NCBI RefSeq assembly: GCF_900188485.1
Contig: NZ_FZPH01000009.1
Coordinates: 62,001-126,000 of the forward strand
Direction of reading: 5' to 3'
Origin: Asanoa hainanensis
GTDB taxonomy: Bacteria; Actinomycetota; Actinomycetes; Mycobacteriales; Micromonosporaceae
DNA: 64,000 nt
Of this stretch, positions 50,935-59,795 are shown piece after piece. The notes under the pieces are model-generated. The model was given only the letters and a program-made list of their open reading frames with translations. It was not told the origin of the DNA and ran no database searches. The stretch's first letter is position 1. Every line of letters starts with the position of its first letter. Both the position numbers and the translations under genes were made by a program.

Positions 50935-52298
50935 GATTCCTCCCGTGTCTGCGGATCGGTGAGCCGGCCGACGAGCGACGTGTCGTGGGTTCCGGCGACG
51001 AATTGCTCGTGCTTCAGTGCGGTCAGCAGGAAGTCGCGGTTGGTCCGCACCCCCGGACCCTCGACGGAGAGCTCCGCGAGTGCCCGCCGCATCCGGGCGA
51101 TCGCCTGGGGCCGGTCCGGGGCCCAGACGCAGATCTTGGCGAGCAAGGGGTCGTACGCGGCGGAGATGCGCCCGCCGGCCACCGCGGCCGTGTCGACGCG
51201 GACGAACGGGCCGCCCGGCAGCGCCAGCCCGGTCAGCCGCCCCGGCGTCGGCATGAAGTCGCGGTCGGGGTCCTCGGCGTTGATCCGGCACTCGATGGCC
51301 CACCCGCGGGCCTTGAGCTCCTCCTGGGACACGTCGAGCGGCTCGCCCGCGGCGATCCGGAGCTGCTCGCGGACCAGGTCGACGCCGTGGGTCAGCTCCG
51401 TCACCGGGTGCTCGACCTGGATCCGGCAGTTGACCTCCATGAAGTAGAACCGGTGCTGGTCGTCGACGAGGAACTCGACGGTGCCGGCACCGACGTACCC
51501 GGCGGCGAGCAGGCCCCGCACGGCGGCGTGGCCCATCTGCTCGACCAGCCCGCGCGGCAGGCCGGGGGCCGGGGCCTCCTCGATGATCTTCTGGCGGCGG
51601 CGCTGCACGGAGCAGTCGCGCTGGCCGAGGTGCAGCCCGTTGCCGTGGCTGTCGCAGAGCACCTGCACCTCGATGTGCCGGGCCGCCGGCAGGTAGCGCT
51701 CGACGTAGACCCGGTCGTCGCCGAACAGCGACTGGGCGGTGCTGCGGATCTCGCGGTACTGCCGCGGCAGGTCGTCGGGCTCGGTGACCACCTGCATGCC
51801 CCGCCCACCGCCGCCGGCGACCGCCTTGACGATGACGGGGTAGCCGATGTCGGCGGCCACCTTCGCGACGGCCTCCGCGTCGCTGACCGGCTCGATCGTG
51901 CCCGGCAGCAGCGGCAGGCCGGCGTCGGCCATCGCGGCGCGGGCCGTCGACTTGTCGCCGAGCCGGTCGATCACGGCCGGGGGAGGTCCGACGAAGACGA
52001 GCCCTTCGGCCTCGCACGCCTCGGCGAAGTCGGCCTGCTCGGAGAGGAAGCCGTAGCCGGGGTGGACCGCGTCGGCTCCCGTCTGGCGGGCCGCTTCCAT
52101 GATCGCCGGCAGGTAGAGGTAGCTGTGCCGGGCGGGACCGGGGCCGATGCATACGGCCTGGTCCGCGAAGCGTACGACGGGGCTGTCCCGGTCTTCCGTG
52201 GAGTAGACGGCAGCCACGCGGATGCCGAGCTCGCGGCAGGTGCGGGCGACCCGCATCGCGATCTCGCCGCGGTTGGCGATGAGCACGGTGTCGAACAC
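50931..52298 (-). CDS. Acetyl-CoA carboxylase biotin carboxylase subunit
   Basis: A 455-residue AccC-like subunit that carboxylates biotin with ATP and bicarbonate. Family signatures: IANRGEIAMRVARTCRELGI, YGFLSEQADFAEACE, the ATP-grasp glycine loop VKAVAGGGGRGMQVV, IEVQVLCD and FMEVNCRIQVEHPVTE. GTG 52298 follows AGGAGG, the only junction in the operon with a gap (9 nt). Inside a PKS operon it is expected to raise malonyl-CoA supply for polyketide synthesis. Confidence 0.95.
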   Translation of the reverse strand: MFDTVLIANRGEIAMRVARTCRELGIRVAAVYSTEDRDSPVVRFADQAVCIGPGPARHSYLYLPAIMEAARQTGADAVHPGYGFLSEQADFAEACEAEGLVFVGPPPAVIDRLGDKSTARAAMADAGLPLLPGTIEPVSDAEAVAKVAADIGYPVIVKAVAGGGGRGMQVVTEPDDLPRQYREIRSTAQSLFGDDRVYVERYLPAARHIEVQVLCDSHGNGLHLGQRDCSVQRRRQKIIEEAPAPGLPRGLVEQMGHAAVRGLLAAGYVGAGTVEFLVDDQHRFYFMEVNCRIQVEHPVTELTHGVDLVREQLRIAAGEPLDVSQEELKARGWAIECRINAEDPDRDFMPTPGRLTGLALPGGPFVRVDTAAVAGGRISAAYDPLLAKICVWAPDRPQAIARMRRALAELSVEGPGVRTNRDFLLTALKHEQFVAGTHDTSLVGRLTDPQTREES

Positions 52299-52307
52299 GG
52301 CGACCTC

Positions 52308-52814
52308 CTAACCGGCCTGGGGATCGATGGTCAGGAGCCGCTCGCCGAACTCGACCGCGGCACCGTCGGCGACGTGCAGCGCCACGATCCGGCCGTCGGC
52401 GTCGGACTCGACGGGGATCATGAGCTTCATCGCCTCGACGATGCCGACCTGCTGGCCCCGGCGGACCTGGTCGCCTTCGGCGACGAACGGCGTGGCACCG
52501 GGCTCCGGCGCCCGGTAGAAGGTGCCGACGATCGGGGCGCACACGCCGACGCCGGGCGGCAGGGCCGGCTCGTCTGACGCTGGCGTTTCCACCGGTGCGG
52601 CAACGGTGGTGGTGGCCGGGGCGGGGGCAGCGGGTGCGGCCTCCTGCGCGGTCCACTCCATCTCGACGACCACGTCGCCGGCGCGGATCCGCAGGGCACG
52701 GGGCCGGTGGCCCAGGTCGGCCAGGAGCGACTGCGCGCTGCGGCGGACCTCGTCCAACGCCTCCGCGAGCGGGGCGGTGCTGTCCGTCGGCGCTGGTTCG
52801 ATCAACGACGTCAC
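52308..52814 (-). CDS. Acetyl-CoA carboxylase biotin carboxyl carrier protein
   Basis: A 168-residue AccB-like protein. The C-terminal biotinyl domain (about 90-168) contains EAMKLM with biotin Lys130 and the thumb-like [20 protein letters not shown]. An Ala/Pro linker (~58-85) precedes it and the N-terminus ([25 protein letters not shown]) is the usual dimer-region remnant. GTG 52814 overlaps the carboxyltransferase stop. Confidence 0.94.
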   Translation of the reverse strand: MTSLIEPAPTDSTAPLAEALDEVRRSAQSLLADLGHRPRALRIRAGDVVVEMEWTAQEAAPAAPAPATTTVAAPVETPASDEPALPPGVGVCAPIVGTFYRAPEPGATPFVAEGDQVRRGQQVGIVEAMKLMIPVESDADGRIVALHVADGAAVEFGERLLTIDPQAG

Positions 52815-54508
52815 TGGGATCCTCCAGGGTGGGAGAGTGCGGCGGCGCTCTGCGGGACGTAACCGGGACCGGCGCCGAACCGGCGGAACCGCGCGCGCCG
52901 CTCGGCGACCAGGCGCCCGGGGTCGCGCGAGGCGAGGTCGCTGAGCTCAGCCCGGATCGCGGCCCGGACGAGCGCGGCGGCGGCCGTCTGGTCCGACTCG
53001 GCGCCGCCCTCGGGCTCGGGCACCACGCCGTCGACGATGCCGAGGGAGAGCAGGGAGCGGGCGTCGACGCGCAGCGCCCGGGCGGCGGTGGGAGCGGCGG
53101 ACGAGTCCTTCCAGAGGATGGCCGCGCAACCCTCCGGGCTGATCACCGTGTAGATCGCGTTCTCCATGATCAGGACCCGGTCGGCGACCGCGATGGCGAG
53201 CGCGCCGCCGCTGCAACCCTCTCCGGTGACCACCGTGACCAGGGGGACCGGCAGGGCGCCCATGAGGCGCAACGTCTCCGCGATCACGGTGGCCTGCCCC
53301 TGTAGCTCGGCGTCCACTCCCGGATACGCACCGGGCGTGTCGACGAGCGTCACCACCGGCAGGCCCCACTTGGCGGCCAGCCGCATCAGCCGGGCCGCCT
53401 TGCGGTAGCCGGCCGGGTTGGGCATCCCGAAGTTGTGCGCGGCCAGGTCGGCCGGCGTGTGCCCCTTCTCGTGGCCGATCACGACGACGCTGTCGCGGCC
53501 GATCCGGCCCACGCCGCCGACGATGGCGGGGCAGTCGCCACCGACCCGGTCGCCGTGCAGCTCCTCGAAATCGTCGAGGATCATCCGGAAGTAGTCCGAT
53601 GTGGTCGGTCGGCCGATGTGCCGGGCCTTGCGCACCGCGTCCCACGGGTCCTGCTCGGCCACCTGGTCGGGGTCCCGGACCACCACCTGCTCGACCGGGC
53701 AGACGTTGGCGGCGGTGTCCCGGCGGCCACCGACCGACAGGATCCGGCCCAGCCGCTCGCGCAGCGCCCCGCGCGGCGACACCAGGTCGACGAACCCGCG
53801 CTCCAGCAGGAACTCGGCCGTCTGGAAGCCCTTCGGCAGCTCCTGCTTGATGGTCTGCGCGATCACCCGGGGGCCGGCGAAGCCGAACCGCGCGCCGGGC
53901 TCGGCGATGACGATGTCGCCGAGCATCGCGTACGACGCGGCCACGCCACCGTAGGTCGGGTCGGTGACCACGCAGACGGTGATCAGGCCGGCCTCGTCGA
54001 GCTGCTGCATCGCTTGGGCGGTCTTGGCCATCTGCATCAGGCCGACCACGCCCTCCTGCATCCGCACGCCGCCGGACGCGGTCACCGTGATCAGCGGCAG
54101 GCGCTCGGTGAGCGCGATCTCGGCGGCCCGCGTGATCAGCTCACCGACCGCGCCGCTGAGGCTGCCGCCCATGAACCGGAAGTCCATCGCGGCGACGATC
54201 GCCGGAGTGTCCCCGATGGACAGTCGCGCGCAGAGCACCGCCTCCGGCATGCCGGTCGCCGCGCGGGCCTGGGCCAGCCGGTCGGCGTAGGGCACGCCGT
54301 CGGTGAAGCCCAGCGGGTCGGCGGACGCGACCTCGCAGTCCAGCGGGCGCAGCGAGTCGCGGTCGGCGAGCAGGTCGAGCCACTCCTGCGCGGTCAGCGG
54401 GAAACAGCCGCCGCACTGCGGGCAGACGCCGTGGTTGCGGGCCAACCGCTTGGCGTAGACCACGGCCCGGCAGTGCCGGCACAGGGCCCAGTCCGGTCGC
54501 GCGCTCAT
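52811..54508 (-). CDS. Acetyl-CoA carboxylase carboxyltransferase, beta and alpha subunits fused
   Basis: A 565-residue single-chain carboxyltransferase. The N-terminal half is AccD-like with a zinc ribbon (Cys10, Cys13, Cys29, Cys32) and [10 protein letters not shown], and [18 protein letters not shown]. The C-terminal half (from about residue 300) is AccA-like with [26 protein letters not shown]-like [22 protein letters not shown] and [16 protein letters not shown]. It transfers CO2 from biotin to acetyl-CoA. E. coli has two separate genes; fused forms occur in PKS-linked ACCs of actinomycetes. ATGA overlap with the ligase gene. Confidence 0.93.
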   Translation of the reverse strand: MSARPDWALCRHCRAVVYAKRLARNHGVCPQCGGCFPLTAQEWLDLLADRDSLRPLDCEVASADPLGFTDGVPYADRLAQARAATGMPEAVLCARLSIGDTPAIVAAMDFRFMGGSLSGAVGELITRAAEIALTERLPLITVTASGGVRMQEGVVGLMQMAKTAQAMQQLDEAGLITVCVVTDPTYGGVAASYAMLGDIVIAEPGARFGFAGPRVIAQTIKQELPKGFQTAEFLLERGFVDLVSPRGALRERLGRILSVGGRRDTAANVCPVEQVVVRDPDQVAEQDPWDAVRKARHIGRPTTSDYFRMILDDFEELHGDRVGGDCPAIVGGVGRIGRDSVVVIGHEKGHTPADLAAHNFGMPNPAGYRKAARLMRLAAKWGLPVVTLVDTPGAYPGVDAELQGQATVIAETLRLMGALPVPLVTVVTGEGCSGGALAIAVADRVLIMENAIYTVISPEGCAAILWKDSSAAPTAARALRVDARSLLSLGIVDGVVPEPEGGAESDQTAAAALVRAAIRAELSDLASRDPGRLVAERRARFRRFGAGPGYVPQSAAALSHPGGSQ

Positions 54509-55683
54509 GCCGTCACCCCCGTGTCGACCAGGAACAGGGTGCCCTCGTCGTCGAGGTACCCGACGTCGCCGGTGTGCAGCCAGCCGTCCGCGTCGGCGAT
54601 CGCGGTGGCCACCTGCGGCCCGCGCACCCCCACGAGACCGGGCTTTCCCGGCGGGGCGGGGCGCCGGCCGTCGAGCTCCAGCACGCGGCAGTCGGTGCCG
54701 GCCACCGGGTGCCCCACCGAGCCGGCCGTCTGGCGGTCCAGCAGGTCGCAGTGGGTCAGCGGGCCGCCGGCGGGGCCGTACCACTGCACCAGCGGCGCCC
54801 CGACGCGCAGGGCGAGCCGGCTGGCGGCGGACGGGGGGAGGGTGGCGCCGCTGGACAGCACGGCCCGCACGGTCGGCGTGCGCGGGTGCGTCGAGCGGGG
54901 GTCGGCGGCCAGCCGGGCCAACGGCGCGGGCAGCCCGCAGTAGTGGGTGGCGGCCTCCCGCGCGGCCAGCGTGACACCGCCGGCCGGGTCGGGGTCCGCG
55001 CAGAGCACCTGGGTCGCGGCCGCGTGCACCGCCGCGTTCAGGTACACCTGCTCGTACGTGGGTAGCTGGTTGACCACCGTCGACCCGGGGCCGAAACCGT
55101 AGGCCTGGGCCGCCTGCGCGGCGCCGACCGTGAGGTTGCGGTGGGTCAGCGGGACGATCGCGCCGTCACCGGCGAACCGCAGGCAGGCCACCGCGTCGGC
55201 GTCGGTGGGCGAGGCCGGGCGGCGCCGCCCGGCGTGCTTGCGCACGAGCGCGGCCACGGTCTGCGCCCGGTGATGGCCCGGCTGGTCCAGGTAGGCCACG
55301 TCCAGGTCGTCGCGCTCCACCCGGATCCGGCGCAGCTGGTCGGCCATGCCGGCGGTGGCCACGAGAAGCTCGATCCCGGCCCGCCCGACGCGGTCGTCGA
55401 GGGCGTCCTCGGCCAGGGCGGGGTCCAGGACCGCGCAGACGTGGCCGGCGCGCACGGCACCGAAGTAGGCGATCGGGAACGCGGGGTGCAGGGCGGCGGT
55501 GACGCCCACGACCGCGGTGGGCCGCAGGTGGCGCAGGGCGGCGGCGAAACCGTCCACCGCGGCGTCCAGCTCGCGATAGGTCAGCGCGCGGGTGCCGTAC
55601 CGGATGGCGGCCTGGTCGGGTGCGATCGTCGCCGCCCAGCGCAGCAGCCCATCCAGCGACTGAGTGGACTCAGTTTCGGACAC
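54505..55683 (-). CDS. Degenerate AMP-dependent acyl-CoA synthetase-like protein
   Basis: A 392-residue ANL-superfamily relative. Family landmarks: [23 protein letters not shown], the region before the core, [44 protein letters not shown] and [15 protein letters not shown]. The phosphate-binding loop usually TSGTTGxPKG is reduced to [13 protein letters not shown], and the C-terminal lid domain with its catalytic Lys (about 100 residues) is missing. It is therefore probably not a working ligase. GTG 55683 after AAGGAG heads the PKS operon. A structural or regulatory role is possible. Confidence 0.85.
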   Translation of the reverse strand: MSETESTQSLDGLLRWAATIAPDQAAIRYGTRALTYRELDAAVDGFAAALRHLRPTAVVGVTAALHPAFPIAYFGAVRAGHVCAVLDPALAEDALDDRVGRAGIELLVATAGMADQLRRIRVERDDLDVAYLDQPGHHRAQTVAALVRKHAGRRRPASPTDADAVACLRFAGDGAIVPLTHRNLTVGAAQAAQAYGFGPGSTVVNQLPTYEQVYLNAAVHAAATQVLCADPDPAGGVTLAAREAATHYCGLPAPLARLAADPRSTHPRTPTVRAVLSSGATLPPSAASRLALRVGAPLVQWYGPAGGPLTHCDLLDRQTAGSVGHPVAGTDCRVLELDGRRPAPPGKPGLVGVRGPQVATAIADADGWLHTGDVGYLDDEGTLFLVDTGVTA

Positions 55684-55868
55684 GGAGGGCTCCTTCGGGC
55701 CGGCTGTCTTACGGCCTCCCGACGGTCGCAGTTGTCCACTTGAGCCCGGCTGGAATGTCGCTGGAGGCGAAAAAGCCTCGGTCACAATCGTACGATCAGT
55801 CCGAAAGGGTGACTCATGTCGTTTATGAGCTTTAAGGTTCTTCACAGCGACGGTCAAACGGGGGCGCG
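55684..55868. promoter_or_regulatory. Divergent promoter region between PKS operon and SARP gene
   Basis: 185 bp without a gene, clearly A/T-richer in its right half. It contains the perfect palindrome ATCGTACGAT (55787-55796) and the dyad CTCAT-N7-ATGAG (55813-55829), and GGTCA recurs at 55780 and 55851. This is where the SARP protein is expected to act on the operon's promoter; SARPs recognise direct heptamer repeats, which I could not define here. Confidence 0.5.
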
Positions 55869-56666
55869 ATGAACTACCACGTTCTTGGTCCGCTGCTGGT
55901 GAGGGCCACACCTGCCGGCCCGCCGGACCAGCTCACCGCGCCCAAGCCACGCAAGGTGCTGGCCCTGCTGCTGCTGCACGCGAACCTCGTCGTGCCGGTG
56001 GAGACGCTGATCGCCGAGCTGTGGGGCGACGACCCGCCGGCCAGCGCGCAGACCACGCTCCAGACGTACATCCTGAAGATCCGCCGGATGCTGGTGAGCG
56101 CCCTGTCCGTCTGCCCGAACCAGCTCGCCAACGAGATCCTGGTGACCGCGTCCGGCGGCTACCGGCTCAACGTGGGCCCGGGCGAGCTCGACCTGCACGA
56201 GTACGAGCGGCTGGCCGCCGCCGGCCGGGCCGCGCTCGACCAGGGCGACGACGCCGAGGGAGCGCGCCTGCTCGCCGAGGCGCTCGGCCTGTGGAAGGGC
56301 GGGGCGCTGGTCGACGTGCGGCGCGGCCCGGTGCTCCAGGCGGAGGTGCAGCGGCTGGAGGAGCGCCGGCTGAGCCTCTGGCGGCAGCGGATCGAGGCGG
56401 ACCTGCGGCTGGACCGGCACCAGGCGGTGCTCGGCGACCTGGGTTGGCTGGCCGCCCGGCATCCGCTCAACGAGGACCTCCAGGCGCAGTACATGGTCGC
56501 GCTCTACCGGGCGGGCCGGCGCACCGACGCGCTGGAGGCCTTCCACCGCCTGCGCGGCACGCTCCAGGACGACCTGGGCCTGGAACCGTCACAACGGGTC
56601 CAGCGGCTCCAACACGCCATCCTGACCGCCGACCCGGCTCTGGACCACCACGCGTACGCGTCGTAG
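55869..56666 (+). CDS. SARP-family pathway-specific regulator
   Basis: A 265-residue small SARP: winged-helix DNA-binding domain (NYHVLGPLLVRATP ... PKPRKVLALLLLHANLVVPVETLIAELWGDDPPASAQTTLQTYILKIRRML) plus bacterial transcriptional activation domain (ALGLWKGGALVDVRRGPVLQAEVQRLEERRLSLW ... DLGLEPSQRVQRLQHAIL). Small SARPs such as ActII-ORF4 activate type II PKS operons, and this gene is divergent from one. No ATPase domain, unlike the SARP at the left edge. Its TAG stop lies in the left arm of the inverted repeat at 56664. Confidence 0.93.
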   Translation: MNYHVLGPLLVRATPAGPPDQLTAPKPRKVLALLLLHANLVVPVETLIAELWGDDPPASAQTTLQTYILKIRRMLVSALSVCPNQLANEILVTASGGYRLNVGPGELDLHEYERLAAAGRAALDQGDDAEGARLLAEALGLWKGGALVDVRRGPVLQAEVQRLEERRLSLWRQRIEADLRLDRHQAVLGDLGWLAARHPLNEDLQAQYMVALYRAGRRTDALEAFHRLRGTLQDDLGLEPSQRVQRLQHAILTADPALDHHAYAS

Positions 56667-56829
56667 GCCCTGTTTCGTAGCAGGGGCCGGGCTGCGGCGG
56701 GCCCAGGCGCCGTCTGGCCGCACGGCACCTTCACCCGGATACAACACCGGTATCCGGGCAAAGCCGCCGCGCACCCAGACGACCCCTGGACTCCGCCTCG
56801 CCTCGACCCCTGCTACGAAACAGGGCCTA
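56664..56829. repeat. 166-bp element with 23-bp perfect terminal inverted repeats
   Basis: The left arm (56664-56686) and right arm (56807-56829) are exact inverted copies containing GCCCTGTTTCGTAGCAGGG. Each arm can itself fold (CCCTG / CAGGG). Nested inside are CGTCTGG/CCAGACG (56711-56717, 56775-56781) and CCCGGATAC/GTATCCGGG (56734-56742, 56750-56758), so the whole element could form one long cruciform. No open frame is inside. The arms provide the TAG stops of the two convergent genes. It may be a MITE/REP-like element or an elaborate bidirectional terminator. Confidence 0.8.
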
Positions 56830-57255
56830 GGTGACCGGCTCCGCGAGGCGGCGGCGGAGCAGGACGTCGAGCGGGATCGACTCGCCGTCGCGGCCGCCGC
56901 GCCCGACGATCAGGGGCGCCGGGTGGGGTTCCAGGTGCGCCCCGGTCAGCCGGGCCCGGGTGGAGTTCGGCACGTTGAGCAGATAGAAGCGGCCCTGCGT
57001 GTCGACGCCCAGGCTGCGGTGGCGGTCGAGGTACCAGCCGTGCAGGCCGGTGCGGTAGCGGGCGCTGCCGCGATGGGCGGCCGCGGTCAGGGCCACGGGC
57101 GCGATCCCGCGCTCGGCCGCGTCGCGGACGAACTCCGCGATCAGCCCGGCGGCCCGCTCCGCCTCGCGCGCCCGCCGGTCGGCCTGCGCGCGCGCGTGGG
57201 CGTCGAGCGCCCGGCGGCGCTGCGCGGCCCAGTCAAGATCGGCCTCTGTGCTCAC
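56827..57255 (-). CDS. Conserved-looking hypothetical protein (142 aa)
   Basis: Starts at GTG 57255 (VSTEADLDWAAQRRRALDAHARAQADRRAREAERAAGLI), opening with a charged, Ala/Arg-rich helix, followed by a compact C-terminal part (RYRTGLHGWYLDRHRSLGVDTQGRFYLLNVP). No membrane or signal segment. The stop is in the right arm of the repeat element. I do not recognise a family with a known role. It lies 11 nt downstream of the response regulator stop and could share its transcript. Confidence 0.7.
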   Translation of the reverse strand: MSTEADLDWAAQRRRALDAHARAQADRRAREAERAAGLIAEFVRDAAERGIAPVALTAAAHRGSARYRTGLHGWYLDRHRSLGVDTQGRFYLLNVPNSTRARLTGAHLEPHPAPLIVGRGGRDGESIPLDVLLRRRLAEPVT

Positions 57256-57266
57256 GAGAGCGGAAT

Positions 57267-57902
57267 CTACCGCCCGTCGCCCGGTCCGAGCAGCCCCCGT
57301 TCGAACGCCTTCGCCACGGCCGCCGCGCGGTCGCGGACACCGAGCTTCGCGTACGCGTGCAGCAGGTGGGTCTTGACCGTCGCCTCGCTGACGAACAGCC
57401 GCCGGGCCGCCTCCCGGTTGCCGCAGCCCTGCGCGACCAGCGCCAGCACCTCGAGCTCCCGCTGCGTGAGCGGATCGTCCCCGGCCCCGCGCACCCGGTT
57501 CATCAGCCGGCCCGCGATCGCCGGCGACAGCACCGACTCGCCCTGGTGCGCGGCCAGCACCGCCCGGCACAGCTCGTCGCGCGGGGTGTCCTTGAGCAGG
57601 TAGCCGGTCGCGCCGGCCCGGATCGCCGGCAGCACGTCGGTGTCCGTGTCGTAGGTGGTCAGCACCAGCACCCGGGCCGCCGACCCGCTGGACCGCAGCT
57701 CGCGGATGGTGGAGACGCCGTCGAGCACCGGCATCCGCAGGTCGAGCAGCACCACGTCCGGCTGGACGGTGGCGGCCACGGCCAGCGCCTCCCGGCCGTC
57801 GGCGGCCTCGCCGACCACCGCGAAGCGGCCGTCGGCGGCGAGCATGCCGCGCAGCCCGTCGCGGACGACCGGATGGTCGTCGACGATCAGCACGCCGATC
57901 AT
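57267..57902 (-). CDS. NarL/FixJ-type response regulator
   Basis: A 211-residue regulator. The receiver domain has VLIVDDHPVVRDGL, phospho-acceptor Asp in VVLLDLRMPVLDG, Thr in VLVLTTYDTD and Lys in YLLKDTPRD. The C-terminal LuxR helix-turn-helix is LTQRELEVLALVAQGCGNREAARRLFVSEATVKTHLLHAYAKLGVRDR. ATG 57902 overlaps the kinase stop. With the kinase it probably controls the upstream ABC-2 exporter genes. Confidence 0.95.
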   Translation of the reverse strand: MIGVLIVDDHPVVRDGLRGMLAADGRFAVVGEAADGREALAVAATVQPDVVLLDLRMPVLDGVSTIRELRSSGSAARVLVLTTYDTDTDVLPAIRAGATGYLLKDTPRDELCRAVLAAHQGESVLSPAIAGRLMNRVRGAGDDPLTQRELEVLALVAQGCGNREAARRLFVSEATVKTHLLHAYAKLGVRDRAAAVAKAFERGLLGPGDGR

Positions 57903-59041
57903 GCGGGGACCTGCTCCGCGCTCACCGGCACGGCCGGCACGCAGACCGCGATCGCGGTGCCGTCGCCCGGCTCGGACTCCACCTCGAGCGTCCCGGCGAC
58001 CCGGGCGACCCGGTTGCGCATCGCGGACAGCCCGAACCCGCCGTCGTCCCCGACCGCCTGCGGGTCGAAGCCGATGCCGTCGTCCCGCACGTCCAGCGTC
58101 ACCAGGTCGCCGAGGTAGGACAGGCTGAGCGCGACCCGGCCGGCCCGCGCGTGGCGGGCCACGTTGGTCAGCGCCTCCTGCGCGGCGCGCAGCAAAGTGG
58201 CCTCGATCTCGGGCACCAGCGCACCGGCGGCGCCGGTCACGACCAGGTCGGCCCGCACGCCCGTCAACCGCGACCAGTCCTCGACCAGCTCGCCCAGTGC
58301 CGCGGGGAGCCCGGTGGCGGCCAGCGGGCCCGGTCCCAGGGCGTGCACCGAGCGCCGGGCCTCGGTGAGGCTGTCGCGGGCGAGCCGGGTGGCGGTGTCC
58401 ACGTGCCGGCGCCAGTCGACGGGTCGGTCCGCGGCCGCGCCGGCGGCCTCGAGCTGGGTGACGATGCCGGTCAAGCCCTGCGCCAGCACGTCGTGGAGCT
58501 CGCCGGCCAGGCGCTGCCGCTCGTCGTGCACCCCGGCCGCGCGCGCTTGGGCCAGCAGCCGCGAGTGCAGTCCCGCGTTCTCCGCGAGCGCCTCGGCCAG
58601 CTTCGCCTGCTGCTCGCGGTTGACCGTGGCGAAGTGGGTCATGGCGACCGCGACCAGCACGTTGAACGCCAGCAGGACGGCGAACAGCCACGCCTCCTCG
58701 GACCCGCCCGGCCCGAAGCCGCGGGCCTGCGCGGCGGCGGTGAGCACGGCGACCGCCGCCGTGCCGACCAGCCGCCACCGGCCCCGCAGCGCGGTGACGG
58801 TGAAGAGGTAGCCGGTCCACGCGAAGAACCCGAACAGCGGGCTGCGCCAGACCAGCGCGCCGGAGAGCAGCACCAGCCCGACGAAGAAGGCGCCGCCGGC
58901 GTGCTGGCGCACCGTGACCCACCAGAGCAGCCAGGCGGCGGTGGCGGCCACCAGCGCCAGCGCCACCGGGTCGAGGCCGCCGGTGACGACGGCGAGCAGG
59001 GTGGCGCCGGCGAGGGACGCGTAGGGCGCTATCACCAGCAT
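57899..59041 (-). CDS. Sensor histidine kinase (HPK7/NarL-partner type)
   Basis: A 380-residue kinase. The N-terminus has about five membrane helices (YASLAGATLLAVVTGGLDPVALALVAATAAWLLWW ...), then a coiled segment (REQQAKLAEALAENAGLHSRLL), HisKA_3 box ERQRLAGELHDVLAQGLTG with the phospho-His, and a HATPase_c end (EALTNVARHARAGRV; DVRDDGIGFDP; GFGLSAMRNRVARVAG). GAGGGGAG precedes ATG 59041. It is cotranscribed with the ABC-2 exporter upstream, a common layout for stress-sensing exporters. Confidence 0.92.
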   Translation of the reverse strand: MLVIAPYASLAGATLLAVVTGGLDPVALALVAATAAWLLWWVTVRQHAGGAFFVGLVLLSGALVWRSPLFGFFAWTGYLFTVTALRGRWRLVGTAAVAVLTAAAQARGFGPGGSEEAWLFAVLLAFNVLVAVAMTHFATVNREQQAKLAEALAENAGLHSRLLAQARAAGVHDERQRLAGELHDVLAQGLTGIVTQLEAAGAAADRPVDWRRHVDTATRLARDSLTEARRSVHALGPGPLAATGLPAALGELVEDWSRLTGVRADLVVTGAAGALVPEIEATLLRAAQEALTNVARHARAGRVALSLSYLGDLVTLDVRDDGIGFDPQAVGDDGGFGLSAMRNRVARVAGTLEVESEPGDGTAIAVCVPAVPVSAEQVPA

Positions 59042-59057
59042 CCCGGCTGCTCCCCTC

Positions 59058-59792
59058 TCAGCTCCATCGGAAGAGGCGGGCGGCGGCCAGCCCGCAGCAT
59101 CCGAGGTACGCCACCAGCACGGTAACCGACAGCGCGTTGGGCCAGCCGCCGGTGATCGCGTCGTGGAGGGCGTGCTCGCCCGCGCCGAGCGGGGTGAAGT
59201 CGCCGATCCGCGCGATCGGGTCCGGCAACAGCTCACGCGGCGTCCACAGGCCGGCGAAGAACATCATCGGGAAGAACAGCAGCGTGCCGGCCGAGTTGGC
59301 GGCCTTGCCGGTGGGCGCCAGCGCGGCGACGAGCAGGCCGATCGCGTACACGCCGCCCAGGCAGAGCAGGAACGCGAGGACGAACGCGGCCGGCTGGGCG
59401 GGAAGGGCGACGCCGTAGGCGAGGCGGCCGACCGCGACGGCCAGCACGGTGGCCACCGTGGCCGTCACGGTCACCGCCGCCGCCTGCGCGGCCAGCAGGT
59501 GGACGGGCGAGACCGGCGTCGTGGCGAGCCGGCGCAGGATGCCCCGCTCCCGGTAGGAGGCGAGCGCCATCGGCATCACCTGGAGCCCCACCATCGCCAG
59601 CGACAGCGCGACCGCGATGCCGACGTAGGCGTCGATCACCCGGGCGCCGTCGAGCTCGGGCCGCGGCTCGCGCAGCTGGGGAACGCTCCCCAGAACGGCG
59701 ACGAGGATGGTGGGGGCGAACAGGGACAAGAAGGCGGGCATCAGCTCGCGCAGGTTCAGCTTCAGCTCGGTGCGGACCAGTCGGAACAGCAC
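59058..59792 (-). CDS. ABC-2 type transporter permease
   Basis: A 244-residue permease with six helices: RTELKLNLRELMPAFLSLFAPTILVAVLG, then LSLAMVGLQVMPMALASYRERGILRRLATTPVSPVHLL (the ABC-2 cytosolic loop), AGTLLFFPMMFFAGLWTPRELLP and a C-terminal helix. This family exports drugs or lipids with a partner ATPase, here the gene 3 nt upstream. It is followed 16 nt later by the kinase gene. Confidence 0.92.
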   Translation of the reverse strand: MLFRLVRTELKLNLRELMPAFLSLFAPTILVAVLGSVPQLREPRPELDGARVIDAYVGIAVALSLAMVGLQVMPMALASYRERGILRRLATTPVSPVHLLAAQAAAVTVTATVATVLAVAVGRLAYGVALPAQPAAFVLAFLLCLGGVYAIGLLVAALAPTGKAANSAGTLLFFPMMFFAGLWTPRELLPDPIARIGDFTPLGAGEHALHDAITGGWPNALSVTVLVAYLGCCGLAAARLFRWS

Positions 59793-59795
59793 GGC

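Noticed and set aside
50985-52577. Long plus-strand open frame opposite biotin carboxylase and BCCP
   Set aside because: It is antisense to clearly conserved genes and rich in Arg/Gly/Ala/His, a by-product of high GC codon usage.
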